A DNA stretch of 64,000 bases, from the NCBI GenBank assembly GCA_021613535.1, contig CP075496.1, positions 620,001-684,000 on the forward strand, in the 5' to 3' direction. Source of the stretch: Adineta vaga. Its lineage: Eukaryota > Rotifera. Positions within the stretch are counted from its first letter, which is position 1. Each line of letters opens with the position of its first letter. The notes under the pieces were generated by a model that worked only from the letters and a program-made list of their open reading frames with translations, was not told the DNA's origin and searched no databases. Shown one piece after another: positions 11,363 to 24,137 of the stretch. The position numbers were made by a program, and so were the translations under genes.

Positions 11363-13718
11363 ATGAAAATAACACTGTGGGTATCCTTTGTATTTCTGTT
11401 GAATTTGATTGCTTCACACAAAATCTTAACAATACCGGTTGATGAATTGGAACAAGAATCATTCACAATATCGACTGACAATACAACTATAGGTATTTTA
11501 ATTGAACTGTTTTCAAAATTGAATAATGAATTGTTTTATTTAGTGCTTCCAGATGCGACTACTGATGACTGTTTTTTTAGCTGATTCAAAAAATTCAAAG
11601 CAATCCAGTATTGATAAAGGCACGTCACATACTATTTCACTATATTCCGAAATGGAATATGTTTGATGATTATCTCAGTCTAAATATATAAATAATATTG
11701 TTTTATTGAATAGAAGTGAGGACAACAACATTAGATCAGTCAAGTCCTATTGATCAAGGTGTTTTGCGAATTGTTGTCAGTCATAGTACACTCCAAGTAC
11801 AGTTTGGACAAACTTATCAACTTAATTGTACTGTTTATGGCGCTGATCCAAAAAACACATATTTATTGGGCTCAAACAAAACCATATCGAGTAAAATTTT
11901 CAAATAATATTCTCTCTTGTTTTCATTAAATGTTTGCTTCTTTCATGTTAGCGTTATGCCCTTACTAATACCCAGCATAAAGTGTTTAACTCTATATATG
12001 ATAAGAATAATAAACATATTTCAACATTACCAGTGACGCTTAGAGCAAGTATTACATTTGATCATTCAAACAAAATCGGTACATATGCATGTATGGCACA
12101 AGATGCAGAAGGAAATAAGGCTTCAGCGAATGTTGAAATTTCACGACTACGATTTTGGGTAGTGTACCGTCTAGAAAATCAAAATTTAATTAATTCTTAC
12201 TTTATTTTACAGTATGGTGCTAAACATTTAAGTATTGTGGTACCGGATGTAAATGATGAAGATCATGTAGAGATTATGTGTACAGGTGCACTGTTAGATC
12301 ATGAAGACAAAATTCAATGGTATTTCAATAATCGAGTATGTATTTGCTTCTGACTTGGACGAAGGCATTGGCTTTAACACTAAACAAAGTTTCTGTCGCA
12401 AGTTGCATTTTCATTCGTTGACTTCAAAATATTTTTTTAGCTTCTTACTGATGAACATCCATTTCAACCACGCGGAGAAATACTTCGTATTGATCCAGTT
12501 TCAAAATTGCAATCAGGAAATTATCGTTGTTCAATTAATGATCCTATGTATAGACCGGCTTCTAGTAATTTGACATTAGGAGGTAATTATATCTAATGAA
12601 ATAAAACGAAAAAACAAACTACTGAATTTATTTTTCTATAAGAGAAATCATATGAACATGTCCTTCCATTATTCAAACCATTAAGTCCATTATCTATCAA
12701 TGAAGGTGAAAGTCAATTAATTCGATCTCCACCTGGATATTTTTTTGTTTATTAGTCATTTGGTAATAAGCAACCACTCCCATCGGGTACTTATCAAGAT
12801 CGCGACGGTTTACGAATTACGAACGCACGTTATTCTGATCATTCGGGAACTTATAACTGCCAGTTAATAGGATTTGGTGTTAAAACTGTTAATGTCCCAT
12901 ATGAAATTCAAGTGCGACGCAACGGAATACATGTTTCATCTAGTGGTATGTTTAGAATAGAAATAAACTTCAATTTCATATGTCGTTTTTGTTATTCTTT
13001 TCTATGTGGTGCACCAAAAATAATTATTCATCCGCAGACAATAGATTTAAAAGAAGACCAACGAATGATCATGCAATATACAATTAATGTATGTAAAGAA
13101 TAAAAAACAAATAATAGATAAATTTAGTTATTTAATTATTTGTAGTCAAAAGAACCGGTTGAAGTCATTTGGAATAAATATATTGATCAGAGCTATCAAC
13201 CAATATCGTCTCCTTTTACAGTCGAATCAAATCGAATTATTCTTAAACGTGCTGCACCCAAGGTAGCTGGTGCTTATCAGGTTATTGTACGCAACTCACA
13301 TGGCGAAAATCGACAAAATTTACGCATTAATATCAAACCACGACGTCGTCAACAACGAAAATCTGTTAAAATAACTATCGAACCAAATGAAGTAACAATT
13401 GAACCTGGTGAAAAAACAGTTGTTAAATGTCATGTGAAAGGTGCTCGAAAATATCGATTAACATGGAAAAACGATGCAAATGATACAAGTCTTTCGCATT
13501 ATGTATATGTATGTATTGAGAATTAAAGACAAAAAAGATCATGATCTGTTTGTTTCTCTTTAATAAAAATAGCAACAAGGAAATGATCTTATAATTGCAC
13601 CAATTGATGATACACCTGGTGGAACAATGAACTTCAAATGTCAAGTTGATGTATCAGGTCAATCTAAGTCACATCATGCTTCTGTACCAATTACTATTCG
13701 TGATGGGAAAAAGAAATG
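11363..13718 (+). pseudogene. Multi-Ig-domain secreted protein gene with a frameshift and a stop
   Basis: Exon 1 starts at ATG 11363 and encodes a signal peptide (MKITLWVSFVFLLNLIASH). Later exons encode several immunoglobulin-like domains: C/W pairs such as QLNCTVYG...IYWAQ, GTYACMAQD; VEIMCTG...IQWYF, GNYRCSI; GTYNCQL; and VVKCHVKG...LTWK. The last exon ends at TGA 13716-13718 with a basic tail, without a membrane anchor. Two lesions are visible. In exon 11714-11890 an extra A in a six-A run (about 11851-11855) shifts the frame; only the shifted frame gives the Ig Trp (IYWAQ) and the correct phase into exon 11952. In the exon starting near 12642 an in-frame TAG lies at 12753-12755. Introns are otherwise sound. 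This looks like a recently broken gene, a broken allele, or consensus errors. Confidence 0.7.
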
Positions 13719-14653
13719 AAGAGATGCTGATAAATAGATACCGATGCGAAAAGGGTGTAACTTATTTAGGCTTATTTTTCTTGTCATTTGTGTTCAAAAT
13801 TGCGGTATAGTAGAGTAACTACTTTTTCCTATGCTTTCTAGTTATTTCATTTATTTTGCTTTATGAATTTGTAACCATGATCTTGAGAATGTGGATGCGA
13901 TTTTGGTGCATTCTCCTCACTCAGATTTATGCATACATTCTTACAGATCCTAATTGAAATATATGAAAGTATTTAATTCAATTATCCGTATAAATTCTAC
14001 ATAATTCATTTCAATGACAATTTTGTGTAAATATGTCTGAATACTACGAGTGGATGTGGATATATCTTCTTCCTCTACACTCTCAATTTTGAACTGATGA
14101 ACAAAGTAAAGAGAAAGAGTGATAATGTTTGTGTTCTCTCTCTCGTCCTCTGATTACCCATACACTCTCAAGAATTAATGAAATGAGTGTGTGTTAGGCA
14201 GTGTCTCTATCTATCTTCATCCACACATTTGAAACTTGAATTGAAATCAGCTTTCAAGTTTAACACTACTGAAAAATATCGAAACAAATTCGAATTTGCC
14301 GCAATATCAAAATTCCCATAAACTCAAGTCTTCACAGTTCAATTGGACCAGGATCATTCGATAAAATCGATTGAAACTTTTATGTGGCTGTATATATTGA
14401 ATATAGATGTCGCTTTGTTTTCTTTTTGATTTAGTAAAACAAAATTTAAATAGAAAAAAAATGAAGAATTCAAATGAAAATTTATTGAAAAAAATCAAAA
14501 ATTAATTTTACATGAATATGAAAACATGTGAGGGTTCGACTAGTACATTGTTAAGTTATAATAATCGATATATGGTAACATAATCGACGAGACGATGAAG
14601 ATTTGAAAATAAATCAAAAGAGGTTTGAAAATAGAAAAAAAAGGAAGAAATTG
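13719..14653. other. Intergenic; partial repeat end near 14,226-14,273
   Basis: No gene is seen. A segment at about 14,226-14,273 ends in TTTCAAGTTTAACACTACTG and resembles the ends of the repeat at 27,914-28,024. TTLL5 promoter sequence should lie at the right end. Confidence 0.4.
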
Positions 14654-17600
14654 ATGGCATCATTAGTTGAAAATACTGGTAATTCAGATGAAATAGTACC
14701 ACGTTCATCCAGTGTTGATTCAGCTATATGTGAGGGTGGAGACGATTCACCGGATGAAATTTTTGAATGTGATGAAGAAAGTTTAGACGAACTTCATGAG
14801 GAAAATCAACAAAACGGACAGTGTAAAGCACTTATTCCACGTTTAATTCGTTATGGTTCAAAACGTACTCCAATTATACAATTTTCACCGAAAGTTGCCT
14901 ATGGTCGATGTCCAGAGGCAAGAAAAATCGGAGAAAAACATGCATTAACATTTAAATTCATTAAAAATGATACAAAATTAATTCGAAATATTCTCGAAGG
15001 ACATGGATTTCGTGAAGTTCATCCAGCAAGTTCAGAATTTAATATAATGTGGACTGGTGGTGGAATGAAACCATTTTCATTAAGAACATTAAATCCATTT
15101 CAACGTGTTAATCATTTTCCTCGATCATATGAAATGACACGAAAAGATCGTCTGTATAAAAATGTTCAAAAAATGCAACAAGAAAAAGGCGTGAAAAATT
15201 TTAATTTCATTCCAACTACTTTTCTTCTACCATATGAATTCGAAGATTTTTCTGGTAAAATAAAAGACGAAAATTTCTTGGAATTTTAAAAGAATAAAGT
15301 TATTTTATTTTAGCTGCATTTCAACGTGAAAAAGGTGTGTGGATTATTAAACCAGTTGCTTCATCACAAGGCAAAGGAATCTTTTTAATAAATCATGTAA
15401 ATTTATAATTGAATGAAAAAGAAATCTCTTTTTTTTTCTTTTTCTTTAGCCTGATCAAGTTCCATTAGATGAAAATCTTGTTATCAGTCGATATATTGAT
15501 AATCCACTTCTAATTGACGGTAATTTATCATCAAAAAATTTCAATATCTTTTCATTGTCTATTTCCTCCCTCTAAAGGATATAAATTTGATGTTCGAATT
15601 TATGTTGCTGTTACTTCTTATGATCCACTTGTTGCTTATCTTTATGAAGAAGGATTAACCAGGTAAACAAATCATTTCATTTCATTGAATAATTTAAATA
15701 TTTTTCTTTTTCTAAACAAAAGATTTGCAACAGTAAAATATGATTCAAATAGTCGAAGTATTAAAAATGCATTTATGCATTTAACAAATTATAGTGTCAA
15801 TAAACGAAGTCATCGATATGTTAGGTAAGAAAGAAAGAAAGAAAGTATAAGATTTTAATTTTGAATTAATCAAATATTTATATAGATGTGATGATCCAGA
15901 TATTGAAGATTTTGGTAATAAATGGTCAATGTCTGCAATGTTACGTTTATTAAAATCTGAAGGAAAAGATACATTTAGTTTAATGATGGCTATTGAAGAT
16001 GTTATTATTAAAACTTTACTCACTGTTGAATCTCAAATATCAGCTGCTTGTAGAATGTTTCTTCCAACTCGTGGAAATTGTTTTGGTAAAATTAAACAAA
16101 ATTAAATAATTCAAATAATATTTTTCTTTTCTCTAGAGGTTTATGGTTTTGATATATTAATCGATGAAGATTTAAAACCTTGGGTACTTGAAGTAAATCT
16201 CTCTCCATCATTAGCTTGGTATAGAACTTTCTTTTTAAATTTTATTTTGAATGAAATTGTTTTGTTTTACAATAGTGATGCACCAATTGATATAAAAATC
16301 AAAACTCATATGATATGTGATTTATTTAATTTAACTTCAATGCCTTGTGTTGATCCAGCAGTTTATTCAAATAAATTAAAACAACAAAAAACAGAATCGA
16401 ATTTACAAACTGATCAATATAAACGAGTTAGTTTTCTTTTTAAGATTTCATCAAATATTGAATTTCTTTTATAGCGTCGTCCAATATCCGCTGGTTATTC
16501 TTTATCGACATCATTAGGAAATAATTCTCGTAATGGACGTGCAACAACAGCAAATCGTCCAAGTCGTTTAGGAAACGAAAATCTTCGTAATGAATATCTC
16601 GGTTTATCACCTGATGAAATTCGAATTTTACGAACAGTTAAAGAAGAATCTCGTCAACGTGGTGGTTTTGTTCGAATATTTCCAACAAGTGATACATATG
16701 AATATTTTTCAAGTTTTTTTGAACAACGAACAACATCATTTAATCAAATGATACATCAACGTCTTTATTCATCACGATGGTCATCAGTTGCATTGAATTC
16801 TCATCAAAATGGTGGACAAATTCGTCGTACAACAATTCCACGATGTAAACAACTTTCATCTGCATTTAATTATGGACATTCATCAGAGAAAGATTTAACA
16901 CCAAAATTAAATGGTTGTGATCTTGATGAAGCTTTAGAAAGATATAGAATTTATGAAAGAAGATTAATTGATATTGTTCCTCCGTCATTTCCTCATTCAT
17001 CATCATCAACTATAACAACAACAACAACAACAACGACGACAACAACAACAAAATCTGCAGAGAATTTATCAAAATCACACACAAATGGAGAAAGTTTTGA
17101 ACAAAATAATTTATCTCGACAAACTAATCTTCATCGAACAGTATCAGTTCCAACTAATAATCTCATATCAAAACAAAATCCTAAAAATGATTCTCCACCA
17201 AAACGTTCGACAACTATTGTACAATTAGTTAAACCACAATTAAATACAAATGCAGCTCCAGGTGAAAGTCGACATTCTATCTATGCAAAAAATGATATTC
17301 TACAAATGCTTAATCAAGGTTTAACACTTAAGTAAATTAAATTCTTAATCATTATTTTCAAAGAATAAAATTCATCTTTTTGTCTCTTTCTCTTAAGTCC
17401 TCTTCAAGCTCGAACAGCATTTGGAACATATCTTCAACGAATACAATTTCGTTTAATGCTTGATTCAGAATATAAAGAAGAAGTAACATCAAGTCAACAT
17501 ATGGATTTAGTAATACGATTTTTAAAACGAGCAGGTCAAAATTTAATACCACCATTTCGTGTGGAAATTCCATCACGTCGTTTATCTCCATCAGATCAAA

Positions 17601-18837
17601 AACGAATTTTAGCAAAAGAATTATGTGATTTTCTTCATTTATATAACAAAGAAACAGGTTCACAAAATACAACAATTAATTCTCTTCCATATCAAATTGA
17701 TAATCATTTATTTGAAAATTTTCTTCGTTCAGCATCTGAAGCTGATTTAGAAGAAATGATGACTGCATATATGAAAACAAATAAAGAATCTGCTATACAT
17801 TTAGGTGTTAATCCTAAAGTTAACAAACAAAATTCCGATATACTTGGAGCTGATCAACAAGCACAAACAATTTTACCTAAACAAAGTTATGAAGAAAAAA
17901 CGATCACAATTATTCAAACAATTCCAACGAATGAACAATCATGGGCAATGTCATCATCAAATGATAATCAATCAAATAAACGTTTATCAAGAACATCAAG
18001 TGCATCAAGACAAAGATCAAATCAAAAAAAAGAAGAACAAATTTATAAACTTTATGGAGTTGCACGACCTGTTTCAGCTCTTGTTCAACAGAAAAAACGT
18101 TCGTTTTTTTTTCTGATTATTTATTCAAATTTTTCAAAATTAATTTTCATTTAGAATTAACTGCAAATGGTTCATCTGTTCCCGGAACAAAATTCTATTC
18201 ACGTGATCGTCCAAATTCTGCAAATGTTCCTGTTGAACAACAAAGTATAACGAATATTTTATTTCTTCATCATAGAATTTAATGTATCTTCTAGAAGATA
18301 AACGAGATTTTGTTGAACAATTAAATGAATTATCAACAAAACAACATCGTCGTCAATATTCTGGTAAAAGGAAAAAAATCTTTTTCTAAATAAAATTTAA
18401 ATCTATTTTTGAAGGTGTTCATCGTTTAAATGCATTTCATAGTCGTTCACCATCAAATGAACGTCATCAAGAGATAAATTCAAATGAAAATCCTCAATCA
18501 ACAAGTAAAGAAAAAGAAGTTCTTGAAAAAAGTCGACAAATGCTTGAAGAAAGTAAAGTTAAAAATGAACAATTAGCTGAACAAGTTTGTTTCTTTTCTT
18601 TATTTGAAATTCAAATATAAAAATTCGTTGTTCTTTTGTCTTCAGGCAAAAGTCTTTCAAAGAACATTACAACGTCAAGAAATCTATTCTGCATTAAATC
18701 GTTTTGGACATCGTCCACCAATCTATCCCAATGTTATTAAAGAAACGCGAACATCATCAAATAAAATTCAACAAGTAAAATTCACTTTTGTTTTTCTTCT
18801 TCTTTTCATTTCTTCTTTTTTTACCTTTTAGAATTAA
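14654..18837 (+). CDS. TTLL5: Tubulin polyglutamylase TTLL5-like
   Basis: Fifteen exons (14654-15254, 15314-15396, 15450-15519, 15578-15662, 15723-15824, 15886-16085, 16137-16218, 16276-16426, 16475-17331, 17398-18098, 18155-18244, 18295-18363, 18415-18584, 18646-18774, 18832-18837) total 3,396 nt and give an unbroken 1,131 aa protein. The TTL ATP-grasp core holds [56 protein letters not shown] and [22 protein letters not shown]. These are the nucleotide- and metal-binding elements of an enzyme that adds glutamate side chains to tubulin tails in cilia and axonemes. A long Ser/Thr- and basic-rich C-terminal half follows, as in TTLL5, with a poly-Thr run from an ACA/ACG microsatellite (about 17,018-17,052). 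The start is the first ATG in frame; the frame is open upstream. The last coding exon is only two codons. Confidence 0.92.
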
Positions 18838-19178
18838 TCATCGAAATGATCTGTTCTGTTTTTTTTCGCTTTAAATTAGTTGGCTTTTTTTTAATTTTAT
18901 TTTTTATGTAAATAATAATCGATTATTTCTTTTTTCAAAATTTCTATTGGATATTCATAAAAAAAAAGGGCAGAGCCATCTTTTCTTTACTTTATCAAAT
19001 AAACAAATCAACGATACAGGTTTTTTTTCCTCTCCTTCCTTCCTTTGAATGACAGAACGAACGACATCGTTTATTATATCTTTGTTTTTTTTCTCTATGG
19101 TATAGGTTAATGGTTTTGCCTTGGTAAATGAATATATGTCGTTTTTTTTTCGTTTATAGATTAAGTTTTTCTTGAAAA
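18838..19178. other. Short intergenic, homopyrimidine-rich
   Basis: This 341 bp gap between two same-strand genes is rich in T runs. An acceptor-like sequence lies just upstream of the next start codon (TTTATAG at about 19,154-19,160). No gene is seen. Confidence 0.4.
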
Positions 19179-20597
19179 ATGAGTACAGATTCGAAAGAAA
19201 AAGAAAAGATCTTTCCATCATTTACTGAATTACGAATTTATCCATCATTTACAGAAATTCGTGAGAAATTCAATGCACCACAAGTAATTTAGTTTGAAAA
19301 TCTTTTCTTAAGAAATCATTTCAATTGAATTTAGAATTTTAAAATGTATTTTCCACGTGAAGTTTATGATCAAATAGTTAATGGAAGTCTTTGTGTTGAA
19401 GGAACTGATGTTTTAAGTCAAAATAGTGTTACAAAAGCAAATAATTTAGAAAATCAAACAGTTTTTCTTCGTCGACCACGTGAAGAACCAATTCAATGTC
19501 TTGTTATTCGTCCAAATGATTTATTATTAAAAGAAATTAAAACAGGAAGATTTATTCGAGCAACTCAAGATCAATTAGAATATGTTAATATTCCTGAAGA
19601 AGAAGGACAAGAAGTAACATTTGCTTTAAAAGAAGCTGGTGAAGCAACACTTTCATATCTTATTCATGGTAAAACAATTTGTTTTTTTTTTTAAATCAAA
19701 ACTAATTTTTATTTCTAAAAAGGAATAACATGGAAACCACGATATAATCTTAAAGTTGAATCTGATAATCATCAATTTGATGCTTGGGCTGATATGACAA
19801 ATAATACAAAACGAGATTATAAAATAAAACATACAGAATTATTTGGTGGTGATGTTCATCTTCAAGATTCTCCAGTTCATTCACGAGGATATGGTGGACA
19901 ATGTTATTGTGCTCAAGAATGTTGTTGTCTTCGAAGTGCACCAGCTGCACCTCAAATAGAATCACAAGGTGAATTAGCTGGAATTTATTGGTATTCAATT
20001 GATCAACCATTTGTTCTTATTCAACAATCAACATTTTCACTTCCATTTGTAAAACCAACGATAACAATCGAAAAATATTCTGGATTAGAAAATCAATTTC
20101 AAGAACGAACACAAAAAGGAAAATTTCAAAGAAAATATCGAATTGAATCGGATAAATTTCTTCCTAAAGGTACAATTACAATTCGAGAAGAAGGAAGAAT
20201 TGTTGGACAAGCACATCTATGTGATTTAAGTCAAGGAGAAAAACAAGATTTAGATTGTGGTGATGATCCAGATGTTAGTTTTATTCGAAATGTTAAAACT
20301 TTATCACAAAAACGTGATTCAGCTTTATATTCAATTCGTTTAATTATTAAAAATTCCAAATCTAAATCAATTAAATTTGAATATAAAGAAATTATTTCAA
20401 CAGCAAAATTTACAATAACACCAAAAGGTGAAAATGCTCTTAATGATGATAAAATTCAATTAATTAATGAAGGTTTACAAATATTTCATGAAGAATTAAA
20501 ATCAAATAATGAATTGATTTATCAATATGAAATTTTACTTGAATATCCAAATCAACAAGATCAATGTCAAATACCACAAACTTATTCTTATAATTAA
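19179..20597 (+). CDS. DUF4139-like protein with inserted Cys cluster
   Basis: Three exons (19179-19283, 19335-19668, 19723-20597) total 1,314 nt, giving 437 aa. There is no signal peptide. The middle has the DUF4139 hallmark ITWKPRYNL preceded by EATLSYLIHG, then a beta-rich C-terminal half. DUF4139 proteins occur in animals, fungi and bacteria, and their function is poorly known. An odd cluster, CYCAQECCCL (six cysteines in ten residues), sits about 35 residues after the WKPRY motif; it could bind metal, form disulfides or be lipidated. The start codon is preceded by an acceptor-like T-rich tract. The family assignment rests on the WKPRY region and overall layout. Confidence 0.6.
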
Positions 20598-22421
20598 TTG
20601 ACAATTATTATCAATAGAAAACGAAAAAAAGATTATTTTTTAGCTTTTATTTTAGACAAAACAATACTAATCGACTATTTTCTTTCCTTCCGCTTTAGAT
20701 AGCCTTTTTTTTCTTTTGACTTTATGTGATTTTTTTTTAATGAGAAAATAAAAATATGATTCGACAGAAAGAATAAATCTTCTCAAATAACTTTTATTAA
20801 TCAATCAATATTTATTTTTCTTCTTCCAAAGAAACATCTTGCACAAATAGACGAGTTCTGTTCGTAATTCACTGATTGGTCCAATATATATCATAAGGTA
20901 AAAGTATAAAAATTTCCTTTCTGTAAAAGTTGACCGAAAGATGAACTCGAGTTTGATATTAGTTTTTTAAATTGTATTAATCAATAGTTTAGAAATACAA
21001 TTATTCAAGAAAAGAACATCATTGATCTAATATTCTATATGTCAAAGAAAATTCTTCAATTAATGTTGTCATAAATTTGACTCATTTTATCTCAATGTAA
21101 TATTTGTTTTTCTCTGTTCTATCTTTCGAATATTCTCGTCTATGATTGGACTGAATTGAGTAACATTTCTTTATGATATTCATTTTCAATACTCATAAAT
21201 TCAGACGTGTGGATTTGATAGTGGAATGATATTATGATTAAAATAGGTAGGAATTTTCATATTTTAGTAAAAGAAAACAAAAGAATTTATTATTTTTTCT
21301 CCTAATTCGTTTTTAAACAAGGAAAAACAATATCTTTTCGCATCATTAATTAATAAAAAAACTTTTATTTATTTCTAGCAGATGTGACATTTTTATTCGA
21401 AAGAAAAATCTGTTTCTATTCAATTTTCAAAAAAAGCGTTCCTATAGTCATTATTTTTGATAGATAAAGGTTTAGACTTTCTTATTCATAAATCCAATTT
21501 ATAAGCAGAGTCATATTTGTGAATAATTTTGAATCATAATCAAAATAAAACTATTCCTATACCATAGAAAAGCTGTAATTCAAGTTTCGTGATATGAAAT
21601 AGGTGAATGTGCATTTATATTCGAATTCGAATTCGACAGACCATGTTGATTTTGTTTCCTTAACAACTTTTAAGTAAAAAAATATTTGTTTATTTTAAAA
21701 ACAAACTTGAAAGTTCATTTTAAGTTGTGAGATCATTGTTTGAATAAATCATTTTAATGAAATGTGAAAGAAAAAAAAAAGAATCTTTTCTCTCTTTTTT
21801 TTTCCTCTTCAATTAGAAATAGTAACGAACATATAATGTGTCACCACGATTTTAAATTACTTGATAAGAGAGAAAAAAAAAACGAGTTTTTCTTTCTCTT
21901 GAATCTATAAATATTTTACATAAGAATTGTTCATTGAAACGTTTTTATCGATAAAAAGAATGTGAATCTTCAAATATTTTATAGAAGAAGAAAAAAAAGG
22001 TAACGTTGTGTTTTTTTTTAATATTACGAGTAAATCAAACAGAAAATCGACCAATTCGTTGCTATTTTTTTAATGAGTAATGTATATTTATGTGCGTAAC
22101 CATCACACGTTCAAGGGCATTTTTTCTTTTATAAAGAATATTTACACAGTTCGTTCGAGATATTCACTCGTTTGAGAGAAAGAGAAAAGTAAACTGAGGT
22201 ATTTTTTATTCTTTACAATAGAACAGATCAATCTTCGAGAATTCAAATAAAATGATCCTCTAGAAGAAGAAGAAAAAGAAAAAGAACGAGCATGCCATTA
22301 GTGATGTACAGAACTAATAAATGAATCAGTTCTGTTTCTTTTGTCATACCTTAGAAACGTTTCTTTGATATATAAATTTGTTACATACGTCAGACATACA
22401 ATCTAGAAAATATTATTCAAA
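20598..22421. other. Intergenic with one repeat copy
   Basis: A 1.8 kb AT-rich stretch without a gene. It contains a dispersed repeat copy at 21,410-21,639 (annotated separately) and many A/T runs. The last part is the likely promoter and leader of the glycosyltransferase. Confidence 0.5.
21410..21639 (+). repeat. MITE family 1, copy 1
   Basis: The segment is similar to 23,830-24,017 (reverse), 39,834-39,965 (forward) and 60,630-60,790 (reverse). Shared core words include TTTGATAGATAAAGGTTTAG and GCAGAGTCA, with the right end TATTCGAATTCGAATT. The left terminal inverted repeat is degraded here (TATTCGAAAG). The family consensus begins and ends with inverted repeats that read CTGTCTAATTCGAATTCGAA. 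Confidence 0.75.
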
Positions 22422-23695
22422 ATGGTAAGTTGATCATGTTTGAAGGATAAGAATTCATTCAACTTTTTTTTCTATTACTTATGCTTTGTATTAGATAGAA
22501 AGAATCATTTCTGTCAATAAATACTCATTATCAATATGTTTTCTTTTTATTCAAATTATACCATAGATTTAGTTTGACGTCAAACTTGTGAAAATATTGA
22601 TTCACTTTGTTTTTTTATTATATAGAACGAATAGAATAAAGATAAGGATAGTATGATAGATCTATAAGATATTACGATGAAGATTGATAAGAGAATATTT
22701 GATTTTTCTGTATAATTATTTATTTTTATTTTATTTAGTCGAACAGTCAATTGTTTAATATGAAAATATGGAAATATATTTTGAAATTTCTTATTATAAT
22801 TTTATTAATTTTTTTAATTTGGCAAATAATTTTAATAATTTTAACAATAAAAGAAAATTTTCGAAAGATTGAATATAATCCATGTGATTATAAAGAAAAT
22901 CTATTAAATCAACGTAATAGAACAATACCTCGAATAATTCATCAAATGTGGAAAACAAAAGATTTATCAACATATCCAATAAATAATTCTCAAAGTGAAT
23001 GGATAAAATATTATCCAAATTATGAAATTCGTTTATGGACAGATAAAGATATTGAAGAATTATTTTTAAAATCAGAATATAAACATTTATCAAATGTTTA
23101 TTATTCATATATATATTCAATTCAACGATCTGATTTAGCTCGTTTAATAATTCTTCATTATTCTGGTGGAATTTATTCTGATTTAGATGTATTTCCATGT
23201 TCAAAACAAGTTGAAAAACTTATTTTAACAAATTATTCATTTATAATTCCACTTTCAACAACAAGTTCATCAGTTATTAATCATTTTCTTCTATCAGAAA
23301 AATCTTCTCCAATTCTTTATTATATTCTTGAACAAGTTAAACCAAAACGATTCTATGAGAAAATTATTCTTGTACCTTATTTAGAAGTATTTTCAACTGG
23401 AGCTTTTTTTTTAACTCGTATATTAAATCAATATATTCATTTATCAACAGATTCAAAAACTTCTTTAGGAATTTTATCAGATATTGATGTTACTAAATAT
23501 GTTACGCATGAAATGGGAAGATCATGGCATTTAATTGATGGATGGATTCTTAATTTAATCAACGATCGACCATTTCTTACTTTTTCTCTATTTTCTCTTT
23601 TCATTCTTTTTCTCTATTTTATTTATAAATATTCATTTTTGTTAACAAATATTTCAAAACAACTATTAGTTAATAAATATGTACAATATGATTAA
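22422..23695 (+). CDS. GT32-type (DXD sugar-binding) glycosyltransferase, Golgi type II membrane
   Basis: The main exon is 22739-23695. A one-codon first exon, ATG at 22422-22424 followed by a perfect GTAAGT donor, splices to it and gives MSNSQLFNMKIWKY, 319 aa in frame; otherwise the internal ATG at 22760 is used. Residues about 13-40 form a signal anchor. Catalytic-region motifs are IPRIIHQMWKT, IRLWTD, RSDLARLIILHYSGGIYSDLD with the DxD metal/nucleotide-sugar site, and GRSWHLIDGW. This is the Gly_transf_sug family, which includes OCH1 and inositol-phosphoceramide mannosyltransferases. A second hydrophobic segment (FLTFSLFSLFILFLYFIY) near the C terminus is extra. The donor sugar and acceptor are unknown. 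Confidence 0.82.
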
Positions 23696-23829
23696 AAAGA
23701 ATATCTTTAGACTTCATATATGTAATGAACTTCCAGTAGTGTGTGTTGAACTTGAATTCGATTGAAATCCAAAATGTCAACAGGAACGTTAGTCAGATGG
23801 CAGAGCAAGAGGGGGGGCGGGGACATGAG

Positions 23830-24017
23830 CTGTCTAATTCGAATTCGAATATAAATGCACATTCACCTATTTGATATCACGAAACTTGACCTAGAGTCTT
23901 TCCTATTTTGTTTATCATTGATTATAATTCAAAATTCTTTACAAATTTGACTCTGCTTATAACTAGGAGAGGTTTTTGAAAATCGTCATTTACTATATTC
24001 GAAGTCGTATTATACAA
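23830..24017 (-). repeat. MITE family 1, copy 2 (nearly full length)
   Basis: Begins CTGTCTAATTCGAATTCGAA and ends with a decayed inverted copy (TATTCGAAGTCGTATTA). The interior matches copies 1, 3 and 4, including GACTCTGCTTATAA. It lies between two convergent genes, 135 bp after the glycosyltransferase stop. A G-rich run (AGAGGGGGGGCGGGG, about 23,808-23,822) directly precedes it. Confidence 0.8.
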
Positions 24018-24137
24018 TTATTCATTTTCTCTTTTTCTCTGTAAAAATGAATATTAACAAGTTTTTGAATAATTGTGATATTTGATTGAAATCATATTTT
24101 AAAATATCTGAATAAAATTTTTTCGAAAAAAAAAAGG

